Shown here: positions 34,922 to 44,329 of the stretch, piece by piece
How positions within the stretch are numbered: position 1 is the stretch's first letter
Layout: each line of letters starts with the position of its first letter
Source of the DNA: JANQMY01 sp965227095
Lineage (GTDB): Bacteria; Pseudomonadota; Alphaproteobacteria; JANQMY01
Length of the DNA: 64,000 nt
Assembly: GCA_965227095.1 (NCBI GenBank)
Contig: CBDDFL010000002.1
Coordinates: forward strand, 124,001-188,000
Direction of reading: 5' to 3'
Notes under the pieces: generated by a model
The model's input: only the letters and a program-made list of their open reading frames with translations
The model's database searches: none
Told to the model about the DNA's origin: nothing
Position numbers and translations under genes: made by a program

Positions 34922-35356
34922 ATGAAATATATCGCCCGAACCATCGCTGAAGACGAACACATCTTAGCAACAGCCCATTTGCATTGGATCTATAATGTGG
35001 GCGCGTTGCTGTGGTTGGTGTTTGGCTGGTGGTTGTTGGGCTATGGAATATACAAGTGCGTGTCGATTTTGATCATGAAAGCGACCACCGAAATTTGTAT
35101 CACCGATCGGCGGTTCATCTACAAACGCGGATGGCTTAATCGGCAAAGCACCGAATTTGATATCTCGACCATTGAAGGATGTAACTATGCGCAGTCGTTC
35201 TTGGGGCGCATTTTTGGCTTTGGCACGCTGAACATCCGGGGAACCGGAATCGGCGATCTGGCTCTTCCGATCATTGCCCATCCCGTCGCGTTCCGCCGGT
35301 CCATCATCGACGCAAAGATCGCGCATGAACGCGAAATGACCGGTACCTCCGCGTAA
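34922..35356 (+). CDS. Bacterial PH-domain membrane protein (bPH2/DUF304-type)
   Basis: 144 residues with a hydrophobic hairpin (about 25-55: GALLWLVFGWWLLGYGIY) followed by the bacterial PH fold: TEICITDRRFIYKRGWLN, STEFDISTIEGCNYAQSFLGRIFGFGTLNIRGTG. Such proteins are membrane-associated and of unknown function. Ten bases after the host-attachment gene, so the fourth member of this putative stress operon. Confidence 0.82.
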   Translation: MKYIARTIAEDEHILATAHLHWIYNVGALLWLVFGWWLLGYGIYKCVSILIMKATTEICITDRRFIYKRGWLNRQSTEFDISTIEGCNYAQSFLGRIFGFGTLNIRGTGIGDLALPIIAHPVAFRRSIIDAKIAHEREMTGTSA

Positions 35357-35598
35357 TCCACGGACTGTGTCACCCGGCCCATTTGCTCTTGCCCAGGGAA
35401 AATGCCACATCCTTGTGGATTGGTGGTGCGTTGTAAGCAATGGTTAACCGAATGTCGGCCAGCATGGGCGGAAGACGGCAAGGGTGGGACCTCATTGACC
35501 ATGGCAGGTCATCGAAACAATCTAAGTAAGCGGCGGCATCGACGGATCGACAGACGCAACACGCAGCTGTGCCCGCCTCTTCTGCGCAGCAACCGTTC

Positions 35599-37077
35599 AT
35601 GACAGACCATAAGATCATTCGGGGCGCCATTTGGGCCAGCGTAGGATCTTGGGGTGGGGCGCTCGTCTCCCTCTTGATCTTCGTGGTAACGGCCCGCTTG
35701 CTGGGACCGGACGCCTTCGGGGTGATGGCGCTGGGCTGGCTGGTGCTCACATTTCCGGATCTGTTTCTCAACAAGACCGTGTCGGAAACGCTTATCCAGA
35801 AGGACGACTTGCGGGCCGGTCACACCAACTCATTCTTTTGGGTTGCGGTGCTGGCCAGCTTTGGTTTTGCGGCTCTCATCGCCCTGTTGGCGCCGCCGAT
35901 CGCCGCGTTCTTTAACAGTGCGGATTTTGGAGCCATCCTCCCGATTTTTGGGGGTCTGCTCATTCTGGTGGCGCTCAAGGCCGTACCAATGGCCCTTATG
36001 CGCCGCGCCATGCGTTTCAAAGAGCTCGCTGTCATTAATCTCATTGCATTGGTGTTTGCGGGCGCCACCGGCATCACCATGGCGATGCTGGGATTTGGTG
36101 TTTGGAGCCTGGTGGCTTTGGCCTATGTGGAATATCTGGTGTCGCTTGTGGTGGTGTGGCGGCTGGCCGGTTGGCGTCCCACCGGCTTTGTTGATCGGGC
36201 GTCGATCGCGGAGATGACGCCCTTTGCGCGCAACACCTTTGCCGCCGCGCTGATCACTCAAGCTGCCATCCAATTCCCCAGATTTGCCATCGGGGCCTTT
36301 TTAGGCGTGGGCGCGCTCGGCATTTACATGATTGCCTGGAACACATTCGAGCGTCTCAGTGCGTTGTTGATGGCGCCGGTCCGGAATGTGGCCTTACCGG
36401 CGATCACCGAAACACGATCAGAAATAGAGATGTTTCGGCAGACATATGTCCGTGTGCTGTCTTTCAGTGCGCAAGTCACCTATCCGGTCTATATCGGTGC
36501 TGCGGCGGTGGCACCACTCGCGATCCCGCTTTTATTCGGCCCCCAATGGGTGGAATCGGGCCTGCTGGCGCAGATCATTTTGTTTATTGGTCTGCGGTCG
36601 GGTGTCACCGAGCTCAACAGTGCGGTCATCAAGGGGTTTGACCGAACCGATCTGACGCTTGTGCTGAGCTCGGTCAATTTGGTGATCAATGTGGCCTTGG
36701 TGATGTTGGCCATTCCATTTGGCCTGGCGGCAGTGGCGTTGGCGGTGCTGGCCCGGCGTTTCCTTACCTGGCCCTTATCCATCTATTTTGTGACGCTGTC
36801 CTGTGGCTTAAGCATGCGCAAACAATTTGTCGCCGGACTTCCCGCCTTGTGCGCTGTTCTGACGATGTTTGGCGCCGTGCTGGGAACCGGCAGCGTCCTA
36901 ACCGAGGGCGTGCCGGACCTCGCCAAACTGACGGTGATGATTGGGGTGGGCATTGTTGTTTATGGCGCCATTTCGTTCGTCCTCGCAAAGGAACCGGAAC
37001 GGGCGGCCTACAAGCATGCTGTTGGGGGATTGCTGTCGGGTGATATTGGCAGCGTTAAGCGCTATCTGTTCTCATAA
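35599..37077 (+). CDS. Polysaccharide flippase, Wzx-like (MOP superfamily)
   Basis: 492-residue polytopic membrane protein with about 12-14 helices of the polysaccharide-transport type (GAIWASVGSWGGALVSLLIF, VTARLLGPDAFGVMALG, ALMRRAMRFKELAVINL). It should flip lipid-linked oligosaccharide units across the inner membrane. ATG 35599 was preferred over GTG 35569 because it gives the usual start just before the first helix. It converges with a family 2 glycosyltransferase and overlaps it by 23 bases. Confidence 0.88.
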   Translation: MTDHKIIRGAIWASVGSWGGALVSLLIFVVTARLLGPDAFGVMALGWLVLTFPDLFLNKTVSETLIQKDDLRAGHTNSFFWVAVLASFGFAALIALLAPPIAAFFNSADFGAILPIFGGLLILVALKAVPMALMRRAMRFKELAVINLIALVFAGATGITMAMLGFGVWSLVALAYVEYLVSLVVVWRLAGWRPTGFVDRASIAEMTPFARNTFAAALITQAAIQFPRFAIGAFLGVGALGIYMIAWNTFERLSALLMAPVRNVALPAITETRSEIEMFRQTYVRVLSFSAQVTYPVYIGAAAVAPLAIPLLFGPQWVESGLLAQIILFIGLRSGVTELNSAVIKGFDRTDLTLVLSSVNLVINVALVMLAIPFGLAAVALAVLARRFLTWPLSIYFVTLSCGLSMRKQFVAGLPALCAVLTMFGAVLGTGSVLTEGVPDLAKLTVMIGVGIVVYGAISFVLAKEPERAAYKHAVGGLLSGDIGSVKRYLFS

Positions 37078-38134
37078 TATTTTGCGGCGACCCCGTTTGT
37101 TGCGCCCGGCGCCGCTTGTCGTCGCGCCACACCATTGCGGCGCTGGCGAGTTTCACAAAAGGAGAAAACAGGCGCTTGCCAATCTTGACCCACAATTTGC
37201 TGCGGCCAAGCAGGGGCGTGCGCTTTAGTTCCGGTACCACAATGCCTTCAATGTGTCGCCAGTGATACATGCCCCTGCGGATCTTCATGAATCCGTCCGG
37301 CTTAAGGCCCCATTTTTCTTGCATGCGCAACATGCTGCGATGCTGCCAAATCGGCGACCAGCGCAGCAAGAAGTAAGGCCAATCTTCGCGGGTCATCGGG
37401 TTGTGGCGGTTGGGGAAGAGATAGGTGACCACCGAGCTTGGTTCAAACATCACTTTCTCACCGGCCTCGGCCACGGTCATGCAGAAATCGAGATGTTCTT
37501 TCGTTGCCAATAGGTCTTCGTCCAAAAGCCCAATTTGATCAAACAAATCGCGCCGGGCGAGGACGCAGTGAAATTCACAGTTTTGTGTGGGCGCGCGGCG
37601 CAATGTGCTTTGGCTTTCCTGCAAATCGTCGCCTTGCAGAAGCATGTCATCGATGAGGTCGCGCTCGCCTTTGGCCGTGTTGAAAAAGCCTTGCACGTCC
37701 TTGGTAAAATACCCACCTGCTTGATGAATTCGTTGATGTAACGGATTGCCCTCACAGATAAGGGGAGCCACAACGGCGGCCCCCTCTTCCTCAGCACACT
37801 GAACGAGGGGAGACAGCCAACCCGGCGTGGCAATGACATCATTGTCGTAAAACACCACAAAGGGCGTCTTTGAAAGTTTTACCCCGATATTACGTGCTTC
37901 ATTGGGCGACACAAAATGGTCGAGCTTCACATGCGTGAAGCCCCGCCGTTGGGATTGTTCGGCGACCCAGTCAGACAGGTCTGCCGGCGACCGCGCATCC
38001 ACATAGATAAGGTCGAAGGGCTCGGGCGTGGTCTCGTAAATATTGTCGAGACTTTGGCGCGCAACGCCAAACCGTTCCCGTGGTGTCACGATAATCGTCA
38101 CAAGCGGACGATCGATGTTTTGAGATGTGGTCAC
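37055..38134 (-). CDS. Glycosyltransferase family 2
   Basis: 359-residue GT-A enzyme. VTIIVTPRERFGVARQSLDNI at the start, IYVDARSP, NEARNIGVKLSKTPFVVFYDND as the DxD-like metal site, and DEDLLATKEHLDF as the acceptor/base region. The C-terminal basic tail (WRDDKRRRAQQ) suggests membrane association. Sugar specificity cannot be read. It lies 18 bases downstream of the GT4 gene on the same strand, so probably one operon. Confidence 0.85.
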   Translation of the reverse strand: MTTSQNIDRPLVTIIVTPRERFGVARQSLDNIYETTPEPFDLIYVDARSPADLSDWVAEQSQRRGFTHVKLDHFVSPNEARNIGVKLSKTPFVVFYDNDVIATPGWLSPLVQCAEEEGAAVVAPLICEGNPLHQRIHQAGGYFTKDVQGFFNTAKGERDLIDDMLLQGDDLQESQSTLRRAPTQNCEFHCVLARRDLFDQIGLLDEDLLATKEHLDFCMTVAEAGEKVMFEPSSVVTYLFPNRHNPMTREDWPYFLLRWSPIWQHRSMLRMQEKWGLKPDGFMKIRRGMYHWRHIEGIVVPELKRTPLLGRSKLWVKIGKRLFSPFVKLASAAMVWRDDKRRRAQQTGSPQNIMRTDSA

Positions 38135-38152
38135 GACAACAAACCTACCGGG

Positions 38153-39520
38153 TTAACAAAGGTTGGGGTCACGCAAGGGCGCTGCCAGAGCTTTCTGGTA
38201 GGCGTCCGCATAGACAGAAATACCATATTCCAGCGACCATTTGTGTTCGACTTCATCGCGGGCACCAACAAGGATGCGGTTGACGAAGGTGGGGTCTTGG
38301 ACATAGCGGATCACCTGTCTCGCGAGGTTTTCAGGGTCATGTTCCGGTGCGAGAAGACCTGTTTCTTCATGGCGCACAAGTTCCGGGATGCCGCCGTGGT
38401 CGGTGGCCACCACGGGCACGCCCAGGGCCATGGCCTCTTTCAGGGTGTTGACCGGCGCATCTTGATCGCCTTCGAATGACGTCACGCTTGGGGCCAAAAA
38501 AATGTCGGCCTGCTCAAATTCCGCCATGATGTCATCATGTTTCATCAGGCCGGGCATCTGCACATAGTCTTGCAGATCAAGGGCTTTGACTTGGTCTTCC
38601 AGGCTGCCGCGTAAATGGCCTTCCCCAATGATGCGATAGTGGGCGTCGATACCGTTTTGACGCAAGATCGAAAGCGCCTCAATACCGTCGGCAATGCCTT
38701 TCTTTTCGGTCAGCCGGCCAATGGTCAGCAAATGAAGCGGGCGGTCAGACCCTATGGTTTTTGGGGTGAACGGAAAGGCCGACAGATCAAGGCCCGAGGG
38801 CGCCACATCGATCAGCTCCGCGGGACATCCAAGCTCAATGAGCTTATGTTTGAAGTGATCGCAATTGGTGACGAACCGGTCGGCGCAGGCGAATACGTCA
38901 TCATAAAAATGGGGGCCGTGCAGGCGCACAATTTTCGAAATATCGTAGCCGCGAAAATGGACGACCAGTTTGCCTTTCAACGCACCATCACGCCGGTGGC
39001 GAAGAATAGGGCCCGCCAAAGTGCCGAAATGACAATGGAGAATGTCGAAATCCGCAAGCGGCTTGAAGGCTTCCCGTTCGTACACGGATCGTAACCGGCG
39101 GTCGAACAATCGCGGCAATCGCCGGGGGCGTGTTCTGAGATCCGACATCAAGACAGCGGGTGCATGAAGAAGGCGCTGCAGACCTTGATTGGCGAAACGC
39201 GGCGCCACGATGCGGCTGGACAGATTTATGCCGTCCAATACGCCCACCGGTGCGTGATCCGTATCTTCATCGCGTCCTTGATACAGAGGTAAGAGGGTCA
39301 CGTCCGCGCCGCAGCGCATCAAACCGGCAGCGGCGTAGGCCACGAAAGACTCCGTCAGAACGGGGAAATAATTCACAACGAAGCCGACACGAAGTCCATT
39401 TAAAGCCGCTTGAGCGCGCGATGATGGTGTGAACGGAGAACGCATACGACCGGGAATTGCTTGTTTTGTGCCAGAATGGGACTCGACTGAGACAGACGAT
39501 AATACTGCACTATCGGTCAT
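38153..39520 (-). CDS. Glycosyltransferase family 4 (GT-B)
   Basis: Retaining GT-B enzyme. N-terminal LRVGFVVNYFPVLTESFV and HCHFGTLAG; C-terminal nucleotide-sugar domain with LTIGRLTEKKGIADGIEAL, LMKHDDIMAEFEQADIFLAPS, and the E-x7-E region LKEAMALGVPVVATDHGGIPELV. The frame is open to 39601; I place the start at ATG 39520 because the extra 27 residues are Arg/Ala-rich and unlike the family, but there is no decisive ribosome site. Likely acts with the flippase and GT2 gene in surface polysaccharide synthesis. Confidence 0.85.
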   Translation of the reverse strand: MTDSAVLSSVSVESHSGTKQAIPGRMRSPFTPSSRAQAALNGLRVGFVVNYFPVLTESFVAYAAAGLMRCGADVTLLPLYQGRDEDTDHAPVGVLDGINLSSRIVAPRFANQGLQRLLHAPAVLMSDLRTRPRRLPRLFDRRLRSVYEREAFKPLADFDILHCHFGTLAGPILRHRRDGALKGKLVVHFRGYDISKIVRLHGPHFYDDVFACADRFVTNCDHFKHKLIELGCPAELIDVAPSGLDLSAFPFTPKTIGSDRPLHLLTIGRLTEKKGIADGIEALSILRQNGIDAHYRIIGEGHLRGSLEDQVKALDLQDYVQMPGLMKHDDIMAEFEQADIFLAPSVTSFEGDQDAPVNTLKEAMALGVPVVATDHGGIPELVRHEETGLLAPEHDPENLARQVIRYVQDPTFVNRILVGARDEVEHKWSLEYGISVYADAYQKALAAPLRDPNLC

Positions 39521-39730
39521 AGGTAAGCTCAGAATGATTGGCCTGAAAAATCGCGCTTTTGCACCGTTCCGGCGTGCAGTATGCGCGCGCGCACCTAACA
39601 TTTCTTTACGCCCGTTCCGGCAGCTGGGCGCGGTTGCGTTACGGAATCCCCGCTTGTCATCCGCAACGATGATGCCTGCTGCCGAACGCAGCTGGTAGGC
39701 AGACCCGGGAGACTGTGGGAAGAGGATCAG

Positions 39731-40414
39731 TTAACCCGGCGAACGAACGCAGTCATCTTCAACGGACAGAGGCGTTCCGTTCACTTGAAAGGTGCCACCT
39801 TCGATTGGTTTTTCGCCAAAGGTAACTTTGTACCCCCGGCAGCTGCGGTCGTACGTGCATTTTAATGTTGCAATTTCGCCGGTGACCGTGGGGTCTACAG
39901 GAACGCGTTCTTTGCGTGAACTGCTCCCCCAATTGCCGTTTTGTCCCGTGGGTCTGTTTGTATCTGTACCGGAAGACTTGCCGTCATCCTTCCCCGCAAT
40001 TTCGCCCATAACCGTCGGCTCCGTTGGTGTCCGTTGTTGTTGGCCAGTTTGAGAGGAACGCTGATTTGCAAAAGGGTCTTCACAGAACAACATCGTGTAG
40101 GCGCGGTTCTTATATCTCACCGTTTGTGGCGGTAACTGCGTTTTCCAGCTCTGGCTGACTTGTTCACAGCTCACGCTGGTTTGTCTTCCGCTTTTCGTGT
40201 CGGCCATTCCGGAGGTTGCCGATCCGGCACCGGCCTCTCCACTGCTTGCAGTGTTTGACTCTGCAAGGGCCGTGTTTTCGGAATTGCCGGATGTCTTCAA
40301 CAGCCGTATCTCTGAAATCAAAACACACTGCTTAGATTGATCTGCGCTTGCATGATGGGGCAATGACACTGCCGCGGCGATTGCCGCGCAGACGAATGCT
40401 AGGGGACGGAACAT
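39731..40414 (-). CDS. Secreted protein with repeated PTVxGEIA motif, unknown function
   Basis: 227 residues; signal peptide about 1-24 (ending HHASA). I do not recognise a family. A Ser/Gly/Thr/Gln-rich middle carries two copies of a short motif, EPTVMGEIA and DPTVTGEIA, each after a basic/Arg-rich stretch. Five cysteines after the signal peptide (VSCEQ, LFCED, LKCTYDRSCR, DDCVRS, plus one near the start of the mature part) suggest disulfides in the periplasm or outside. Twelve bases downstream of another orphan secreted gene on the same strand. Confidence 0.65.
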   Translation of the reverse strand: MFRPLAFVCAAIAAAVSLPHHASADQSKQCVLISEIRLLKTSGNSENTALAESNTASSGEAGAGSATSGMADTKSGRQTSVSCEQVSQSWKTQLPPQTVRYKNRAYTMLFCEDPFANQRSSQTGQQQRTPTEPTVMGEIAGKDDGKSSGTDTNRPTGQNGNWGSSSRKERVPVDPTVTGEIATLKCTYDRSCRGYKVTFGEKPIEGGTFQVNGTPLSVEDDCVRSPG

Positions 40415-40426
40415 CGCAGAAGCCCC

Positions 40427-40945
40427 CTATATTTCGTCAGCTGACAGCCAGAGAATCCAAACCAAGCCGTTCACATCTCGACCAAACGACTTTGCGTAGA
40501 CAGCCACGAAGTCACCTGCAACGGCGGCGTCAAAGTAGTTTTGCGGAATGCTGACTTTGTATTCCTGAATGCCATAAGACTGTTGTGAACTATGTATGGC
40601 GCAGAAGAGCAGACGTCCGTAAAGCGTTTCGCCGGACTTGGTGTTTTTGACACGAACCGCGGCGGCACCGTTTTTGATCCCTTGATCTAATTTATCGGTA
40701 AGGGGGCCACGATAAATGTTCCCGTAGGCGGCCATCGCATGTACGTCGCGCCAGCAAACTTTATCGACGACCGCCGGTGGCGGAAGCGATTTGCCCGGTT
40801 CCATGACAAAGCTGCGGTCACTGGCTTCAATGACATAATCTTGGGAAACCAATGTCGCGATTGGCGGTACCTGTTTGGCCGCCACGGCCGCGTTGATGAA
40901 CGAAACCGTTGATAAAACAGCAGCCAGCAGCAATGTCCTGAACAT
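40427..40945 (-). CDS. Secreted protein of unknown function
   Basis: 172 residues with signal peptide (about 1-23, ending AAVAA). Mature region is compact with two cysteines (DKVCWRD, LLFCAIH) and an aromatic C-terminus (GLVWILWLSADEI). No family recognised. First of two adjacent orphan secreted genes, immediately left of the rearranged zone. Confidence 0.65.
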   Translation of the reverse strand: MFRTLLLAAVLSTVSFINAAVAAKQVPPIATLVSQDYVIEASDRSFVMEPGKSLPPPAVVDKVCWRDVHAMAAYGNIYRGPLTDKLDQGIKNGAAAVRVKNTKSGETLYGRLLFCAIHSSQQSYGIQEYKVSIPQNYFDAAVAGDFVAVYAKSFGRDVNGLVWILWLSADEI

Positions 40946-41157
40946 GAATTCGCGCTCCCCGTTATCCCAACGGAATGATAGTCGCGCCTATTTCATTTGT
41001 CGATTCGGGCTAAGGTGGCGCCCTATTTGTGAGATGACTTTACTAGGGCCTGATTTTCTTTTCTGACATTCATTCGTGTGCGCCCGCGGAGAGCAGGTTG
41101 ATTGCGCCCCTAAGGACGAATTCACGAGGTTGTCGAATAATTCTATGCTTCCTGAGA

Positions 41158-41305
41158 GATAGGTTGCACTTAATACCGGAGACATAGGTAACACTTTTCA
41201 GCCTTTGTAAGGAGAGCAAAGGTGCCATAGAAGGAATGTTGCCCTATGGGCGAGAAGCTGAAGTTCGTCGGCCGCCTGCTTGATGGCGGGATGATAGGCT
41301 ATTCG
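41158..41305 (+). mobile_element. IS481-type insertion sequence remnant (left end and transposase N-terminus)
   Basis: ACCGGAGACATAGGTAACAC (41176-41195) resembles the ends of IS481-family elements. It is followed by a decayed transposase start: GTG CCA TAG AAG GAA (TAG where the family has Trp), then MGEKLKFVGRLLDGGM, matching the start of IS481-type integrases. The rest, including the helix-turn-helix and DDE core, is absent: the sequence switches to exonuclease homology near 41300. Confidence 0.55.
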
Positions 41306-41730
41306 TTCAAGAATCATGACGCCCTAGAGGATGCAAAAACTACCGGTCACACTCTTCTTGCTGCGTCCGCCAAAACAGGTCTCGATATTGAGGGTTGATT
41401 GCAACGAGTGGTCCGGTCCATGAATGCGCCGAGCACGAATCAGAGTGTGACGCGCGAAGGCAGCGCTGACGGCTCAATGTTTGGAGAGAACATTGTGTTT
41501 TTGGGCGCGCTCAGCATATCCAGACAAGAAGCAGTAAACTTGGCAGCAAAGATTGGTTGTCCTGTCACACCAGGTGTAACAAGGAAAAAACGATGCTTTG
41601 TGTTGGCGATCAAGATATCTCGTGACTAGCTGGCAAAACAGAAAGTTTAAAACATCGAAAAGCAGAACAATTTGTTGCAATCGGTCAACCGATTACGATC
41701 GTTCGCGAAACGGATTTCGTGGAGATGGTA
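41306..41730 (+). pseudogene. Decayed 3'-5' exonuclease with BRCT domain
   Basis: Remnant of an RNase T/Pol III epsilon-like exonuclease with a C-terminal BRCT domain. In one frame: FKNHDALEDAKTTGHTLLAA (last catalytic motif, HDALEDA), TGLDIEG, then TGA at 41396 where relatives have Trp, then GENIVFLGALSISRQEAVN and IGCPVTPGVTRKK. A one-base loss in the A-run near 41583-41590 shifts the frame; the next frame reads TMLCVGDQDIS, TGA, LAGKTESLKHRKAEQF and PITIVRETDF, the BRCT end. Two stops and one frameshift show it is dead. The N-terminal nuclease half is missing. Confidence 0.72.
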
Positions 41731-41857
41731 GTTTTTTTAGCGAGCAAAATACGTACAGCGCAAGCAGGCCTACCGGTGTGACCGTTGTTTGGTTTCAGGA
41801 GCATCGTCTATATCGTGCTAGTGGTTCGCCGGAAGATAGTTTAGGCGTAGCGGTTGC

Positions 41858-42940
41858 TCAGACTTTTAACTCACGTTGTAAGACTTCCAAGACGTTAAGA
41901 TCTTCGATGGCTTGAGTGGTCCAGCGAATTGCGGATAGTGACCACTCCAACGGTTGCATACGCTCGCCCGCCCCCAAAGTGGTCGCAGCTGAGATCCAGG
42001 AGAAAAAGGCAAACTTGCGATATTCGTATTGTATCTCTTCCAGTTTCACATTGATCGCGTCGGATTCGTTTAGAAGTTCCACGTAAACCGGCAGAAGTTG
42101 CTCTTCGGCCTGCCTTCTGACAACAGGCGGGAACGAAAGGCATAGTCCGTAGGCCACATCCCACATCGCAGGCATCTTTGAAACGATGGCCCAATCGAGA
42201 AAACCAAGCTTGCGATTCTGGTCCAGATACAGATTTGACATGTGGCAGTCGCCGTGGACCAAGGTTGGTATCCCGCGTTCGAACAGAACCGCCAGCGCAT
42301 GTTGTTTCTCCACAAACAAATCGCGCGCCTGTTTGAAAATAGGTGGCATCAACTCTTTGAAGAGATTGTAGGTACGATCAACGAGAACAGGCGGTTCGGG
42401 ATTGCGAATGGGGAGATAGGGCCCAACCCAACTCAAGTCGGATTGAAAACGGTCTGTATTCCAATATTTTCTGTGCAAACATGCCAACGAACTGACGAGT
42501 TGCTGCGCCAATTCGAATTGATAGTTTAATCCCAGCGCCAGGGGTTTTCCGCCTGATTCGGTCAGGTCTTCAAGAACCATGATGTAGCTCGTGGCGTCTT
42601 CAGCCCAGTCGCTGAAATAGGTGGTTGGTGCCAAGACGGGGATTTCTGGCCGCAGCCGATCGTAGAAAAGCGCTTCTCGCTTCCCCATGCCCATGGCCGC
42701 ATTCGAAGCGCGCTGTACCTCGTCTATGGGAGGCAGCTTTAGAAAAACCCGTTTCGGTAAATCGTTGCAATCAGGCGGGGCATCCCATTCCAAGTCGAAA
42801 AAGGCCCGCCCTGTGGTTCCGCTATCGGCGCGAACCCGTCGAGCTGCTGTTAGCCCAACGCTGGGAAATTGTTTCTTCAACACGGATGCGAACCAGTCGG
42901 CATCGATATCGTCGACACATTTGGGAATTGTTGCCATCAA
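41858..42940 (-). CDS. Phosphotransferase family protein (APH/EcKinase-like)
   Basis: 360-residue kinase-fold protein related to aminoglycoside phosphotransferases and ecdysteroid kinases. The catalytic loop HGDCHMSNLYLD and the DFG-like region LGFLDWAIV are present; the N-lobe has FLKLPP and YIMVLEDL. In catabolic clusters such proteins probably phosphorylate a hydroxylated substrate or an intermediate, not an antibiotic; this is inference. First gene on the left of the island, divergent from a Rieske oxygenase with operator O1 between. Confidence 0.82.
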   Translation of the reverse strand: MMATIPKCVDDIDADWFASVLKKQFPSVGLTAARRVRADSGTTGRAFFDLEWDAPPDCNDLPKRVFLKLPPIDEVQRASNAAMGMGKREALFYDRLRPEIPVLAPTTYFSDWAEDATSYIMVLEDLTESGGKPLALGLNYQFELAQQLVSSLACLHRKYWNTDRFQSDLSWVGPYLPIRNPEPPVLVDRTYNLFKELMPPIFKQARDLFVEKQHALAVLFERGIPTLVHGDCHMSNLYLDQNRKLGFLDWAIVSKMPAMWDVAYGLCLSFPPVVRRQAEEQLLPVYVELLNESDAINVKLEEIQYEYRKFAFFSWISAATTLGAGERMQPLEWSLSAIRWTTQAIEDLNVLEVLQRELKV

Positions 42941-42999
42941 AAAGCCGTTGTTTGTCGATCGCTGTGAAGATCAGATTAAAGGATATCCGTTCAAAAAAT

Positions 43000-43015
43000 T
43001 CAACTAAATAGTTGA
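43000..43015. promoter_or_regulatory. TetR operator O1
   Basis: TCAACTAAATAGTTGA, inverted repeat with 7-base arms around AA. It lies between the divergent phosphotransferase (start 42940) and Rieske oxygenase (start 43067); the right arm runs into TTGACT, a possible -35. Confidence 0.75.
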
Positions 43016-43066
43016 CTATTATCCACCCAACGAACACAGTGTAGATTAGAATATTCTGTCAAGAAA

Positions 43067-44284
43067 ATGCCACGCCAACGAGTGAGCCGACTCAATAAGG
43101 TGTGGGTCAGGGAGTTTGGTGTGCGCGCGACTTATTTTAATAGTTCTATCAAGCGGGGATTGGATCTGGTCGAAAACAAAACGACCGATCTTGCTGAGGA
43201 TGTCCTTAGGGTGCCGCTCGATTTTTACAGAGACGTGGATCTGCGGGCCCGAGAGCGTGATGAGATTATGCTGAAATCACCTATCCCTTTGGTTTCATCG
43301 GCCGAGATTCCCGACCGCAACGACTACATGGTTCGCAAATTCTTCGGAAAATCGGTTATTCTTGTACGGGGACAAGATGGCGTTGCGCGCGTATTCGAAA
43401 ATTATTGCCGTCATCGCGGTTCCAAACTTGCTGAAGGATGTGGCAACCGCCAGCTCTTCACGTGTCCCTATCATGCATGGAGTTTCGATACGGCTGGTCA
43501 ACTTAAGAACATACCGGGTGTCGAGGGCTTTCCAAATACGAACATAGAAGAGCTTGGCCTCATTGAACTCCCCAGCGAGGAGTTCGGCGGCTTGGTTTGG
43601 GCTGTTCTCACGCGCGACCATGACATCGATGTTGCCCAATTCTTGGGAACCGATCTAACGAAGCATATTAGGGATTGGGCGTTTCACGATGCGAGTTTTG
43701 TTGAAAGTAAAGAGTTTTCAATCAAAGCGAATTGGAAAGCCGCAGTAGAAAATTTTGGTGAGACTTATCATTTTCAGACTGTGCACGGACAAAGCATACC
43801 AGGTCAGATCAACGTACCAAATACGTCAACGCATGACTCGTATGGACTTCATCACATGATGTGTTTCCCGATGAAGTCGATCTCAGGGCAACGGGATAAA
43901 TCTGAAGACGAATGGAATTGGGCTGAAAGCCTGGTGCCGGTCTACTGGATCTTTCCATCAACGATTATCGTAGCGCCTCCGGGTATAGCGCAGATCATAC
44001 AAGTTCTTCCTACGTACTCAGGCGCTGACGACGAAACACTGGTCCGGTCGACCTTCCTGACGTTTGAAGACTTGAACGATCCTCAGGGCCTGGCCGCCGC
44101 CAGAGGTGCGATAGACGCCTCTTGGGAAGCGGTTTATGAGGAAGACCGGCCCATACTGATAAAGCTTGGCGAAGCTGTTCGGTGCTCTTCCCAAGAGACA
44201 ATTGTCGTTGGAAGAAACGAAGTTGGCGTTCAGCACATGATCAAAACCATTGCCGGCCAACTCCAATTCGATCTTGGTCAGTAG
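43067..44284 (+). CDS. Rieske non-heme iron oxygenase, alpha-subunit type
   Basis: Ring-hydroxylating oxygenase large subunit. Rieske cluster ligands are Cys114-R-His116 (NYCRHRG) and Cys133-P-Y-His136 (CPYHAW). The mononuclear iron site is ENFGETYHFQTVH with His235 and His240. 405 residues. No beta subunit follows, so it may be an alpha-only type that hydroxylates alicyclic or aromatic substrates. A ferredoxin/reductase is not in the window. ATG 43067 is used; the first 30 residues may be overcalled. Operator O1 lies 51 bases upstream. Confidence 0.9.
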   Translation: MPRQRVSRLNKVWVREFGVRATYFNSSIKRGLDLVENKTTDLAEDVLRVPLDFYRDVDLRARERDEIMLKSPIPLVSSAEIPDRNDYMVRKFFGKSVILVRGQDGVARVFENYCRHRGSKLAEGCGNRQLFTCPYHAWSFDTAGQLKNIPGVEGFPNTNIEELGLIELPSEEFGGLVWAVLTRDHDIDVAQFLGTDLTKHIRDWAFHDASFVESKEFSIKANWKAAVENFGETYHFQTVHGQSIPGQINVPNTSTHDSYGLHHMMCFPMKSISGQRDKSEDEWNWAESLVPVYWIFPSTIIVAPPGIAQIIQVLPTYSGADDETLVRSTFLTFEDLNDPQGLAAARGAIDASWEAVYEEDRPILIKLGEAVRCSSQETIVVGRNEVGVQHMIKTIAGQLQFDLGQ

Positions 44285-44329
44285 TGCAGGTGGTGGATTG
44301 CGTTGTGTAACGCAGTTGCCAAAGTTCTG

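Noticed and set aside
41060..41110. Attachment-site copy of the tRNA-Arg 3' end at the left island edge
   Set aside because: GTGTGCGCCCG shares only a few bases with the tRNA end; no significant repeat.
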